Assembly: GCF_051020985.1 (NCBI RefSeq)
Contig: NC_135001.1
Location: 15,307,896-15,371,895, forward strand
From: Nomia melanderi
Taxonomy: Eukaryota > Arthropoda > Insecta > Hymenoptera > Halictidae
Direction of reading: 5' to 3'
DNA: 64,000 bases
This document shows positions 1 to 12,659 of the stretch, piece by piece. A program made the translations under genes and the position numbers. The notes under the pieces were generated by a model. The model saw only the letters and a program-made list of their open reading frames with translations, searched no databases and was not told the origin of the DNA. Every line of letters starts with the position of its first letter. Within the stretch, counting starts at the first letter, position 1.

Positions 1-59
1 TCATTTACCAGTTAAAACGGTATTTTACCCGGCACTAGCTTCGAACGAACAAATTTCAG

Positions 60-3000
60 GGGCGACGGCGAAACCTTGCAGGCGCGGAAGACGGCAAAGC
101 GGAAGTGGAAACAGTATAGGTTCTGCGGACACGACGGAAGCCGGTCCTCATCGGATATTCATCTGGGACCTTGACGAAACCATAGTTGTGTTTCACTCGT
201 TGCTCAATGGACAATTTGCACGAAAGCACCGTAAGGATCCCACCCTTTTGGCCCAAGTGGCGTACAGGATGGAGGAAATGATATTTAACTTGGCCGATAC
301 TCATTTCTTTTTCAATGACGTGGAGGTAAATGGTCGAATATTTTAAATATGTTTAACCCTCCGCCGACAATATGGTTTCTCAACAGCGCGGCTGGCAACA
401 TGAACCTTTTATGATCAGTCTTGGTTTTTCATTGTTGCGAGTTCTGTGAAAGTTTGAACAAATTTTCAAGGTATTAATTATAATCTCTAATTTTAGTTAA
501 ATTTTAATTTAGTTAAATTTTCACATGATTTCGCAATCAAAATTGAAAATCGTGATGAAATTATGAAGAGATGAGATTTTTGATAGTACTTCAATGGTTC
601 GTATTGCCGACGGAGGGATAAGAATTGTTTTAAAGCTGTGTAGTTCACACGCCAATTATCCATTCAATTTCAATTATCATAACACGCACGCTTTCTACGG
701 TTCCGTAAATTTACTAGCCTAGAATATCTTACTAGTCAGTACTGTGATGTCTAATGTTTAAATTAAGTCTAATTTTTTCTCATATCTGTAAAGTGTAAAT
801 GATAACCGTATGGTACTTTATTTAATAGATATACGAACATTCACGAAGATTAAGTAAAATAAATACATATTATAAATATAAATTTTTCTCTTAATTCTGA
901 CTAGACGAATACATTAACGCAATATACATTTAAAAAATTACAAAATCTAAAACAAAAATATTTAATTCAAATAAAATTTATAATATACTGTACTGTCATA
1001 CTAAATCTGAACTGTTTGAGTGCCAAGCGGCGAGATAATGCTTTCCCGTTACACCGCTGAAAAGTGCAAGCCTAACGGTTCGTAGAATCAAATTGAGTTT
1101 ACTTATTTTTTCCTTTTAATCATTTATTTTTATTTCTTTTATTACCTCCTTAGAAATAGAAAAATTGAGCGATCACACAGTTTAGATTTTTTTATATGTA
1201 AAAATAAAAAAATATAATTCAGTTTCTGAGCTTAAACGAAAGAAGCGCGATCACGCCGTCTAGCACTTTTCTACTAAATTATTGCAAAGATCTTTGGCAC
1301 TCAAACGTTTAAGTACCCGAGCCGCAAATAATTGCAGAAATTACTGCTATAGCTTGTCCTTGCGTATCCCTGAAAATTTAGTTCGAAACAGAAATAAAGA
1401 AAAATGTATTTTACAGGATTGTGACCAAGTTCATATTGATGATGTATCGTCGGACGATAACGGGCAGGACCTGTCTTCTTATAACTTCGCTACTGATGGT
1501 TTTCGATGCGCATCCGCTAACAATGGTATATGTTTGGCTTCCGGCGTTAGAGGTGGTGTCGATTGGATGCGAAAACTAGCTTTCCGATATCGTAAAATAA
1601 AAGAAATCTACAGCAATTACCGGAATAACGTCGGTGGCCTATTAGGCGCAGCGAAACAGGAGCAGTGGTTGCAATTACGATCGGAGATAGAAGTGCTTAC
1701 TGACAACTGGCTGACATCGGCCGTAAAATGTTTAAGTCTCATCAATAAGAGAAGTCACTGCATTAACGTCTTAGTCACCACCACGCAACTAGTTCCAGCC
1801 CTATCGAAAGTTCTACTTTTTGGAATCGGTGGAATATTTCCGATTGAAAATATTTATTCTGCCTCGAAAATCGGTAAGTTCCATGGAAACTAATGTTATA
1901 TAGATAGTGTCATATGCAGTCAGCAACGAAAGTATTTGAACAGCATGGTAAGAAATAAGTTATCATTAAATAAATTGCACACCGTATATTCCTATTCATT
2001 GAAACAAGTTGCATTCATAGTATACAGGGTGTGTCACGCAACGTGACGATTCTAATTAACTCATAAAATATGTACTGTATGAAAAAATATTTCAGACAAA
2101 AATTGCACAGTTACGAAGAGGGTATTCAATAGTAATATGGGTTTTATGCTGTTTTACTGTTTTATCGAGATATGCAGGTCACGTTCATTTTTTTTAAATG
2201 GAATGCCTATATTTTTATACTATGTAGGATCTAAAACAAATAATTACCGAGGTATTCACAAAATAAGTATCCTGCATTACAAGGTATGCTCATTCAATGG
2301 GACTGTTATATTTGGAGGACAACTTTGTTTACGACGACAGGTAATATTGTTAAGTACGACACGAGGCATTGGACGTCGTCGATATGAAATATCAGCTAAG
2401 TTTAGTAATGATAAAAGTCATACAGAGAAGAGTACCACATTAAAGTTATTTAGAAACGTCACGTTGCGTGACATAACCTGTATACACGCAACAAAATTGA
2501 ACAAATTATGGAACATTTATTGTGTCTAAGCATGCATAACGTTCAAATACTTTTGTTGCTGACTGTAGGTAAATATTACGCGTTCATAGAAAGAAGGCAT
2601 CTCAAAGGCATACGGATCGAAGTGGTCAGAATAGAAGGAGACATGCCTCTTTTCACGTGTATTTTCGACACTAGTACGCTATTCGTCAATACAATTACAC
2701 ACCCAATACATTCGAGTACTCGCACACCCTTAATGTTTACCGTAAGGCCCTTATATGTAAGTTAGAGTAGGGGTGTAGAACTGGAAGCTCACGGGCTTTG
2801 TAGGGCGGGGGTGTCAACTGACTCCTCTCAAGCTAGTGACTCTGATCAGTGGTTCCCCTTTCACCTCTACTCTAGGAGCTGCCCGAGCATATGTATGCGA
2901 GCAGATCTATGCAGTGTTCAAATAGAAACAAGAGAAAGTTTTATGTCGAGAGTAACTATTTGTGAAAGACAGGACCTTAAAGAGCTCACAAGCTCCCAGT

Positions 3001-3289
3001 TCAGCATCTCTGATCTAGAGTCTAGAGTTCCAACGAATGTAATATTTGAATAGAAACTCACGCAACATTCGGTGCACCACATTGAACCCTTTAATATGCA
3101 TTTTTAGGGAAAGAAAGCTGCTTTGGAAGAGTGATTGCAAGATTCGGCCGAAGTTGCACGTATGTGGTAATAGGGGATGAATCTGACGAAGAAACGGCAG
3201 CGCGTGCGCACAACTTTCCATTCTGGAGAATAAACAGCCACTCAGACACACAATCTCTTTATATCGCCTTAGAAATGGGATTCCTATAA
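60..3289 (+). CDS. eya: Eyes absent (Eya), C-terminal exons; 5' part lies outside the window
   Basis: Transcriptional co-activator and HAD-family protein phosphatase of the Pax6/Six/Dach eye-determination network. Three exons join in frame: 60-325, 1417-1873 and 3108-3289 (TAA at 3287), giving the last 300 residues. An acceptor AG sits at 58-59; donors are at 326 and 1874, acceptors at 1415-1416 and 3106-3107. Visible residues: basic RRGRRQ near the start, HAD motif I WDLDET (fragment residues 35-40; both Asp present), the family block HIDDVSSDDNGQDLS, GVRGGVDWMRKLAFRYR, the Thr-rich LVTTTQLVPAL segment, VVIGDESDEE and the usual ending ALEMGFL. All catalytic landmarks are intact. The variable transactivation N-terminus must lie upstream of base 1. 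Both introns carry transposon remnants but no exon is interrupted. Identification rests on remembered family sequence and is very secure. Confidence 0.97.
357..617. mobile_element. piggyBac-like MITE in eya intron
   Basis: Terminal inverted repeats CCCTCCGCCGACAATA (357-372) and the complement of TATTGCCGACGGAGGG (602-617). TTAA precedes the left end (353-356) and ATAA, one base off, follows the right end (618-621), as expected for a decayed TTAA target duplication. No coding capacity, about 260 bp. It lies in the intron between the first two eya exons of the window. Confidence 0.7.
1011..1308. mobile_element. Second piggyBac-like MITE in eya intron
   Basis: Left end ACTGTTTGAGTGCCAAG (1011-1027) mirrors the right end CTTTGGCACTCAAACGT (1292-1308). 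TTAA follows at 1309-1312; the left counterpart is CTGA at 1007-1010. The inverted GTTTGAGTGCCAA core and TTAA flank support a non-autonomous piggyBac-type element of about 300 bp. It ends about 100 bases before the next eya exon. Confidence 0.6.
2021..2485. mobile_element. TA-target MITE with 27-bp inverted repeats in eya intron
   Basis: The left end TATACAGGGTGTGTCACGCA continuing ACGTGAC (2021-2047) is repeated inverted at the right end (2458-2485, GTCACGTTGCGTGACATAAC then CTGTATA), with only a few mismatches. The outermost TA is compatible with Tc1/mariner-type target duplication. The interior is about 410 bp; a 130-codon open frame in it has no transposase-like features. Confidence 0.75.
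2768..2880. mobile_element. hAT-like transposon end fragments in eya intron
   Basis: Starts with TAGGGGTGTAGAACTGG, close to the CAGGGGTGTCAAACT-type end common in hAT elements. A second such end, GGGGGTGTCAACTGAC, starts about 40 bases later (2807). The downstream piece CAAGCTAGTGACTCTGATCA also occurs, diverged, in both arms of the element at 15281-15615. The right boundary is not clear. Probably one fragment inserted beside or into another. Confidence 0.5.
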
Positions 3290-5823
3290 CCAGAATAATT
3301 CAGAAAAAAATATCCAATCGAAAGACACTTTAGTTATACAGAGTACATCTATTAGAATATTCTTTATGTTGTTGATGAAAGAGTGTAAGTAGGATGCTTT
3401 TATCGAACATTTTAATATTTCTACTATTTATCGATTATAATACTTGAATCGAGGATCAGTCATTCCTCTAAAATTACCGTATATGGTTACCAGGTAAGGC
3501 TATTGGTCGATCATTAAATTTGACCGATCAGAGCAGGGTCCACAAGTGTTATATAATCCAAAAAAAGAAAATCGAAAGAACGTGTTTGAGAATTAAAGAT
3601 TTATACATAGTACGAATATCCCTTATCGATTCATGCACGTTTTCGATTATATGTTCGACCTAAACATTGATTCGTTCAAAACTATACGTATCTTTTATGT
3701 ACTTAAACGCATTTTCTGCTTCCCAAAAATATAGAGAAATACAGAATTGGTCAGGAAAAATTATTTACAATTTACAAGCGAAATAATATTACACACATTT
3801 GCATTAGCTGTAATATTTGAACAGACCTATATATTTCTGAATTTTTTAAAAGAATTTGATATAAATATTGTGTACAGTTTGGTCCAATTATTTCATTACA
3901 ATGTAATCCCAGTAAACATAATGAAATATAGTAAAAAAGGTACTTTCTGATCGGTAATTGGTAAAAGTAGTAGTTACATTTTTTCATTAGTTCTAATACA
4001 CAAAGTTTTGACTGAAATATTGTGAATTTTTAACATTTATTTGTTTGTATCGTATATTAATAAGAATATTTAGCTACATATATTTTTTGAATCATTCATA
4101 TCATAGTGGTTGGAAAATATCTCTGAAATTTCAACTGCTTTGAATTATATTAACAGAAGTAGTGAGTTAAAATAGGATGTGAGTGTCATTCAAATTTAAA
4201 ATTCTATAAGAGCACTAGGGGTGCATAAATAATATTTTCAAAGTGTATGAGAGGAGGTTGTGTAATTAAAATTTTAATTGATAAAATGAAGAGATAAGAA
4301 TAGTAAATGATAACCAAAGTTAACGTTGAATAACTGTAAAATCAATTTTATATAAGTTTTTTTAAATGTATCGTATATTCAGTTAGAAAATATTTGTGGA
4401 AAACAATCAAGTAAAATATATTCAAACTTTGTACATGTTATATATTAGAACAAAAGAATTCGTTCTCTTTTTCTTAGAATATGAAACTGTCTTTTGGTAG
4501 TTTACAGTGTTTTACATTTCTATATTTATTTATGTATTCATTTTATATTCACATTTCTTACTTTTTTATGCTTTCAAAATTATAGCACTGTAGCGCAGGT
4601 ATATAATATCTGAGAATTATTGGTTAAATAAATTATAAGAACTACTGGAAAATCTTAAAAGCACAAAATCTGCACAAGTCTTTATATAATTATTATTAAA
4701 GATTACATACTGACTGTATAAATACAATTTTAACTATACAACAATACATTTTTAAACTATTTTGACTATTATTCAGAGATTTAGGCGAGTGAAATTACAG
4801 AAAAGGTCAAATTATGTTGTATAATAGAATTAAAATATTCAAATTAATTTTGAAAATATATATATTGATAATTAACATTTAATTTTCATATATATTTCAC
4901 TTTTTCTTATATTTCATTCTTGTAGAAAATTTACTTTTCAAATATAAATATATATATCTTAAATTAATATTAAATCACAAAGGTCAGATGTGATATAATA
5001 AGTATTAAACTAGATAAAAACATTTTAAACAAAAGTTTGAATCATTATTGCAAGAACTGTAATTTTTTGTTTCAATTTAAGCACTTTTACTTGGGTTTAT
5101 AAGCATTCCGTTGTTTATATATTAAATTTTACATTAAACGCACAGCAATGTGACTTTTATTTCAATGTGTGTATAATTTTAGTACAATCTAAGGAATTGT
5201 ATTACGTAAACTGTGCCTATTGAAATTATATATTTTTATATATAACTGTTATTTTAATTCCATCATCAGGCTTTTAAGTACAATGACCAATATGGTATTG
5301 TACAACAATATAACAATGCAATTCTATAATAATATTATGTGCATATATGTTTATATCTGTTTATGCTTTCCAAATCGAGTAAATGACAATACTTTGCGGT
5401 GTGTAATTCATTTCCGTAGTTTATCGAAATTCTGTTAAAAAAAGTTCGTTATACATGTACATCCTTTGTTATACAAATGTTTTTACTAAATAGTGTCAAA
5501 AATAACTTATAATATGCTTTCAAATGCTACAAATTTTCAATAAAAATCATTTTGTTTGTTTACATGATACTGATTTTTTTATATTTTTTAAATTAAGTCT
5601 TATTTGATCAGCTTTACTCTAATTATACTTTAATTATACTTTAGTCTTCATATTATTTAAACAATTATTTTATTTGTAACTTTTCTTTGTTTACATTTTA
5701 TTTTTGTATACAACCGTAAGTACTATATAAAACATAATTCTTTTTTACATATATCACTTCAACCTGTCAAAAGCCTCTTCTTGTTCATGTAGATATTATA
5801 CAACATCAAATTAGAAAATTTCA
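3290..5823. other. Convergent intergenic region, no gene seen
   Basis: AT-rich sequence between the eya stop and the 3' end of the cysteine-proteinase gene. It should hold both 3' UTRs. I see no coding exon, structured RNA or transposon end here; the short open frames have no recognisable composition or homology. Confidence 0.6.
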
Positions 5824-5829
5824 TTTATT
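5824..5829 (-). promoter_or_regulatory. Polyadenylation signal of 26-29-p
   Basis: AATAAA on the minus strand, five bases after the stop codon. Such closeness implies a very short 3' UTR if it is the one used; other A-rich sites lie further downstream. Confidence 0.4.
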
Positions 5830-5833
5830 TTTT

Positions 5834-8800
5834 TTACATAGTAACATATGTTGCAGCTGTCATTACTCCGCAATTATTATTTTCCTGAGACATAAGAATG
5901 TAGCCATCATTTCCCCAATAATTAGACCACGAATTCTTAATTAACCAATAATCTTTTCCATTTAGTTTGCCATAACCGACAGCCAAGACAGCATGGTCTA
6001 ATGACTCCAGTGTATTGCCTATATAAAATACATGTATTGTTTGTACAATCGAAACCTATTTTTAATTTTTTTTAACATTAGAAGAAAATTGTAGTCACAT
6101 ATACATACCACAAGTTGAATCATAGTATACACCATGAGAATAGAATGCAAAAGTTTTATGAGAAGCGTCGATTGCTACTGAGATAGGACCATGTTTTGCA
6201 ATAGCAAGTTTCAATGCACGAGGATCGTTTTGTGTAACATTTACAAAACCATTGATTTTGGCTGTCATTGTAACATTATTTATGTGACAATAACCATCCT
6301 AAGAAAGAAAATATTAAATTGTACTAATTTCTTATCTGTATCTTTTATTTATCTCGCAAGAGAGATCATAAAATTGATATGCATAAATTTTAATTGAATT
6401 TTACACAGAGAAAAAAATACAAAATAAAATTAACATATAGCTTCTTATGGTTATATATTAATTTTATCCAGTTGCATTGAATTATTTAGTATGAAAAAAA
6501 ATACTGATTAAAATCTGTGCATATCAATTGTGTAAGATCCCTTGTTAATCATACTTTAAAAGTGTGATAATGTTCTAATTATCAGTTTTAATTTGTATAA
6601 CTATACTTGTAACATGTCATTTATTTACCTGTCCAAGATAACCACCATAATCCTCTTCAGTTGGCAAACCCCCATGTTTCATAATCCATTGATACGATCT
6701 AAAATCTTCACCACCGTCACAACCATTGTTTCCAAAACCCCATGAACAATCAATAAGAGCCTATAATTTTACAATAATAGAATAAAATACAAAAAATAAA
6801 ATTAAAGCATGATTAAAAAATAATTTTATTTTACAAGTGGATTTCACATGTTAAAACTAAGAACAATATTCTAATAAACATAAAGCAAGAAGAGCACAAA
6901 ATCATGCATCTAACTTTATTCACTCATCTACTGTCTTAAATTAGTAATTAACTTTTATGAATAAAAATCATATATAACGGTGATGTATAATAAATAATTA
7001 ATTTTTTGTATCGTTTTTTTTTAATTAAGATACAAAGATTGCTTTTAATTTCTTTAATTTTTTGGTGACTCATGATAAGCGACATAAATTTTAAATAACC
7101 CTATCCAAAATTACTAATTAGTGTTATTTACTTTGTAATTTAAAATAGTAGAATTTGAAAAACAAAAAGTTTGTAGACTCATATTTATTACAATATAATA
7201 ATTATCCATAGGCTGAGTTTTCCTACCTGTTGAGACAGACGTACTAATTTACCGTACTTCATATAATATGCACCTTCAACGGCACCAGTTGTACCAAAAC
7301 TCCAGCAGGAACCGCAAACAGATTGATCTACACAATGCAAAGAATTTCTCGCTTACTGGACATCACAATATCATTTTTACTTCATTAAAAAAATAAATTA
7401 CAAACCCTTAACTGGAGTAACAGCACCATACAGTCTCCAATCTATAGAATCTGGAATATCTTCTTGTTCTCTTTCAACATTGTATGGGAAAGGCTGCCCT
7501 CCGTTATAGCCTTTAGTATACTGTTTACCGCGTAAAGCCTTCAATTCTAAATCAGTACGGTCTACCAAATAATTAATATCTAATTGGTAACCTTTATTTG
7601 CACGGTTCAATGAATGAATATATCTGTAAATTTTCGTGCATAACATTAATTTTAACACATTCGTGACCACAGGTCACATATGTGTGAAACAGCAATTTGT
7701 TTAGGGAGCCCAGCACCACATATGCGTGACAATGTTGATTATCATTGCAACAATCATATTTGTATTTGGCATATGGTATACACTACTGTCACTTTGGCTA
7801 TATTAAAATATCACACATACATGACATTTATGTAAAATGCTTTGTTTGGTTTATTTACTACGTTTTAAATGTGTAAAAATTATATGAATAACATATTATA
7901 TGAAACAATTGCAAAAAAGGCACAGTCCACAGTAAAGGTAAATATTTAAAATTCAATTAAACATGTACCTTAAATTTTGTCTGAATACTTCTTTACGCGT
8001 AGTATGTTCAACCTGATTTGCATATTCCTTCTTATGGACTTTTTTAAAATCTTCAAAAGCTTCATTTACATGAGCATCATGATTGTGAACAAATTCGCGC
8101 ATAGGATTGAATGTATATATATGCTTATCTCCAGGTCCAGGAAAACTAACACATGTTAAATCTATACAAATATATTTTCTATAATTAATATATGAATAGA
8201 GAAAATTTATATTGATATTAAAAAGATTCTACTTACTTCCTGTAATTTCAAATACTTCAGAACTAGGCTTCTCAGAAGTATACCAATCATAATCCAGATA
8301 ATAATGATCATAATGAGACCCCAAGAGACTATTAAATCCTCTCATTTCATATTTTACAGGAATTGGTTCTTTTAGCCCTGGTATACGTGGTGATTTCTAT
8401 AATTAATTATAACATAAAAATATACATCGTTTATAAAGTAATAATATATATCTGTTTAAGTATTCTACATAAGAAGTTGCATGTTACAGTGATTACCTTA
8501 TATCGTATCCAAAGTGTGTACTTGTTCTTTTTCTCTCCAATTTCTTGCACCAGCCTCCACTTTTCACATTCTACTCCATTCACCATCTCTGACCCAATAC
8601 ACTAAACAAAAATCAAAAAGAATTTATAAAAGGATTCAATTATGTGTACATAAACACAAAAGGAAAACATTTCTTCACCTCCATTCCGGTTGTATCAGGA
8701 ATAATAGTTTGAGGTTGAATTTTAACTTCCATAGTGCCATTTATTTCAAGACACGTTTCCTCATTCATAGCTGTTTCTGTAGTAATCGGTGCAATTTTGA

Positions 8801-9452
8801 TACTTTGTCCATATGATCCTTTACGTGATAATTGAAAAGTCTTGACCATTCCTAATTAATTCATTTATAAATATTAACACTTTCGTAATGAGAAACATAC
8901 TTCTGCATCATTTCGAATTCTTTAATTGAATTTTATTAAAATTTTATTTAAAAAAAGGAATTTTTTCTACACATATTTATAATATTTAATTCTTTAAAAC
9001 TTTGAACAACAAATAACTATAAGTATCATACTGAGATATAATATTTCTTATATTCGCATATCCTTGTTATACTCAACTACAGACTTTTGGAAATTATATG
9101 CTGCATTCAGCTAAACATTTTATCCAGCTATCATCTGTTCAAAAGTATTAATAAACATTTAAAGAAAGATATGAAATAATTTATAATACCTCCATAATAA
9201 TCAATTCTACTAGATCCACTTGGGCCATCATACCATGCATAAAATGGTTCATTAATTTCAGCGTATGGAATATACAAAGTTCCTTTCACTGTATAAGTAT
9301 TACTAAATGTTGGAGATTTTTCAGCTCCAATAAAAGAAATACCTAAAATATCATATTTTTATTTGAGTATCGTTTAGTCACTATGATCATCAAAAATAAA
9401 TCTTACCTAAAATGAATACAATGAAGGTACTTGAACAAAGATACATCTTCAT
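5834..9452 (-). CDS. 26-29-p: 26-29-p type cathepsin-like cysteine proteinase (peptidase C1A)
   Basis: Secreted or lysosomal papain-fold protease, known from insect haemocytes and gut. Eleven exons join to 551 aa (fly protein about 549): 9407-9452, 9190-9342, 8679-8851, 8497-8601, 8237-8396, 7969-8161, 7406-7623, 7227-7327, 6629-6760, 6109-6298, 5834-6018. The N-terminus is a signal-peptide-like hydrophobic stretch, then the family-specific domain (YTVKGTLYIPYAEI, FYAWYDGPSGSSRIDYYGG), an I29-type inhibitor segment (about 225-310) and the peptidase domain from about 333. Catalytic residues are all present: Gln351, Cys357 (CGSCW), His499 (DHAVLAVGYG) and Asn519 (KNSW). Only one donor is unusual (GTTTGT after the exon ending 7406). 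The start is the first of two close Met codons; starting at the second (9446) would lose two residues. A TATA box lies 45 bases upstream and AATAAA just after the stop. Confidence 0.97.
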
Positions 9453-9496
9453 ACTGCTGTAACAGAAACAATGAAATCATTATCCATTAGCACAGA

Positions 9497-9504
9497 TATT
9501 TATA
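9497..9504 (-). promoter_or_regulatory. TATA box of 26-29-p
   Basis: TATAAATA on the minus strand, 45-52 bases before the ATG at 9452. This would place the transcription start near 9470 and leave a 5' UTR of about 20 bases. Inferred from sequence and spacing only. Confidence 0.5.
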
Positions 9505-11627
9505 GTTAGTATGTTTGATAACATTACGACCTAAGTCAGGTTCCTTATTATCAATTAATAAATAATGGATAGTAAGTATAGCAGTACAATTTTGATAAGG
9601 CACATTCTATACAAATAATTTATGACATATTAAAAATTAGATTAGAATTCCTGTATAGAAATGTAAAGGAAATTCAACAAAAGAAAAATTTATTAATGAA
9701 GGAAAAGCAAAAATATTTATCCACTTTAAAATTTAATATATGTCTGAACATACAGGAACTATTTAAAGTTTGGAGAATTAAATTCTTCTAAAGAATATTT
9801 AGTCATAAGAATTCGATTAACAAAATGAAACTTAAATAAAGAGAAAATTTAATTACATTGTACTTATCCTAAGAAAACTGTACACAATTCTGTTAAATGT
9901 TCAAAACCACCGAAATACTCAGCAGTACAAGGATATTTCTAACTATGAAACGTTTTGTTTTTAAACAACTTTTTCATAATATTATGGTCACCCTAAAGGC
10001 GTCCGTTATATATACAAAAACACGAAACAAGGAGATCACAGCGAATGTAAATGCGATCCAACTAACGTATATATACAATCATGAACTGATAAGAATGTTT
10101 CACCAAGTGAGCTATACAGACTTAGATCTAATGTTTTCCATCTTGTCCAGGTTGTATATATTTCTATGAAAACGTAGTAATTACTAAATTCCCAAGGAAT
10201 GTAATTTAATTTTTAGCGCTTTATTTAAACTGCACTTTCTTAAATCTATTACAATCATTTTATTCAATATACCTTCATATGATCATTTCTATAGTCATTT
10301 ACATTTAGTTATTATTACTTAAAATTAACATTATTATTTGTAAAATTTTATGGCGCTAGTAACAATTGCTGTTGATCTTGTTAGTTACAATAAGTAATTA
10401 TCGTATATGTCTAGAATTTGTTAAACTTGACATTAAAAGTCATTTTATAATGACGAAATAAAAATGTAAAAAAATAATATATCTTTTGTAACATTTACTT
10501 TCATTAATACAACAAAAAGATAAAATATTTTGAAACAAAAACAGAGTCCAATATTTTAAATTTCAAATTATGTATTTATAAAGTGAGTCATTCTATACAC
10601 GATTAAATCAGTTCGTACGTTATCTATCGTAAATTGCAAATTTCCCATCTCGAGTTGATAAAAAAAATTAAAATTGATTTTGAAATTATGATAGCTGTAA
10701 GAGATAAAAAGAATTCCGAAAAAATCGGTTACTTCAAAATTATATAACTTTTAAATTCCTTTCAGAAAAAAATAAAATTTATATTTTCATGCAATTTTGT
10801 TTTACATTACAAATGTTTGGTATTGCATTATTGTAAAAAAGAGCTTAATACATAAAAGTAATCTTACATTTTTTACTGTGTCTAAATTATCTGCAACCAG
10901 TGAATCAAACCGGTTGTTAGAAGATTACTTCGCTATTTGAGATACTATAATACTACAATATAAGGTACACTGCAATAAACTTCAGGCATATTTTCCCACA
11001 AAGAAGTCCCGTAAAAAATAATGAGTCTCCCCTCAAATTTAAAACAATTTACCATGCAAAAGAGATTCTTTTTCCCATTTAAAAGTTTAAAAATATTGAA
11101 TATACGCAATAAATCATTCTTTTTTACCACTAATGAATTTCTTTATTAATTTCAATAAACATTATATTTATTAATAAGCGGCCATCTAAAGAAATGTTTA
11201 TAATAAAAAAGACTATAATATTCTACAAGAATGGAGGAATCCAATATCCATATTATTTATTAAAAGATAGTAGAAAATCTTATCAATCGTCGATGATATT
11301 TAATGTCTGTGATTAATTTTTAAAAGTATAAAGATCACACTTTCCTGTTCAAGATTAAACGATACATACTAAGATGGTAATCTTTTATTTTATGGGGCAG
11401 TATAAAGTGATTTCTGAGTTCTTAGTTTTTTATTTTTATCTCATCTGATTTTATATTTTTCCTTGATTAAGTTTAATGTGCTTAAAGCAAAATTTTGATA
11501 CTGTTATTCAACGTATAATAAAATCTCTATTAAATGACTATTATTGAAATGAAAAAAATTGTTTTCCTAAAAATTTATTATTTATTCTTAAGGATATCAA
11601 ATAGATATACTCATATTACATTATACT
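9505..11627. other. Intergenic region without recognisable genes
   Basis: AT-rich sequence upstream of 26-29-p. A 90-codon open frame at 9897-10169 has no domain-like pattern and I do not call it. No RNA gene or repeat boundary was recognised before the element at 11628. Confidence 0.5.
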
Positions 11628-11830
11628 TAGGGGTATCGAATTGGTGGTTCGCAAGCCACCGAGGTCCTTTTCCCTCTCGATTTGCTCGGCAAAGATTACC
11701 GTCTCTATGGTACCTACTTACTTTTAGCATACATGAACACCACTTTGAACAAGCTAATCACCAACAAATACACAAATGTAGGTATAAGTCACCTACTCGT
11801 GTTGAACACTACATGAACTACTTTTATTGC
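11628..11830. mobile_element. Truncated copy of hAT-like MITE
   Basis: Begins TAGGGGTATCGAATTGGTGG and aligns for about 170 bases with the complete element at 44465-44710 (shared blocks include ACCACCGAGG, ACCTACTTAC-like, GAACACCACT, CACAAATACACA-like). The right terminal repeat is not recognisable, so the copy is 3'-truncated or badly decayed; the end given is approximate. Confidence 0.65.
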
Positions 11831-12659
11831 ACTAACATAAAAATAATAATGAAAATGGTTTTGTTATTTCATCATTTCAAATGATTTTTATACATTTTTA
11901 AAAGGTATTAAAACATAAATGACACATACAGTCATCAGACTGTAAAAGTTGATACATTTTTTTAGAATGAGACAGTTTTTGCTAAAATTAAACCTATTTT
12001 TGAAATGAAAGTATAAAAATTTGGAAAAGCTTTAATATTTAGAAGATTTTCTTCTTCTGCAGATAAAATGGTTTTTGTTACTTGCAAGAATATTATAACT
12101 TTAAAAAAAAATGAAAATTTTAAATATGAATATAAAAAATTATAAATGAATATCCAATTTTTATTTAAATTTTCGAGAAACTTGTCATTGAACAAAGAAT
12201 TTTGAACATCTATTTACAAATAATGACACGGATTTACTTTAAATTATCTATATTCAGATTTTTGTATTTACCTAAAGTTATCCATCAGATTAAAAAAAGT
12301 TTATTCTTTGAAATGTATAAATGAAAACTATAAAATAAAAATAATTTTAAGAAAAATCTAATGAGATTTACGTTACGTTTATATTATGCAATTTGACATG
12401 GAATGGCTTGTATATGCTTATGTACAAAAAGTGTCAGTCAATTTCATTTGCTACATTTATTGGTCCTCAATACGGCAGCATTCCCACTATTCGCGTCTTC
12501 TCACCCGATATCATACTCAATATATTGAATATTGTAGTATGTGGTTCTTTTATTCACGTGTAGAAATTAGTATCCATATTGTCAAAGTAGTTGAATAGTG
12601 CTACTTGAAACATTTCTGCTTATTTACAATACTAACATTAAAATCTAAAAAATCTTGTT

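Noticed and set aside
1282..1416. Open frame extending upstream of the second eya exon
   Set aside because: The acceptor TTACAG at 1411-1416 is followed by DCDQVHIDDVSSDD, the conserved Eya sequence; the upstream part is intron and transposon end.
2137..2529. 130-codon open frame
   Set aside because: It lies inside the TA-flanked MITE, runs into its terminal repeat and has no transposase-like motif.
2811..3053. 80-codon open frame just before the last eya exon
   Set aside because: Its start lies in hAT-like terminal sequence and no protein pattern is recognisable.
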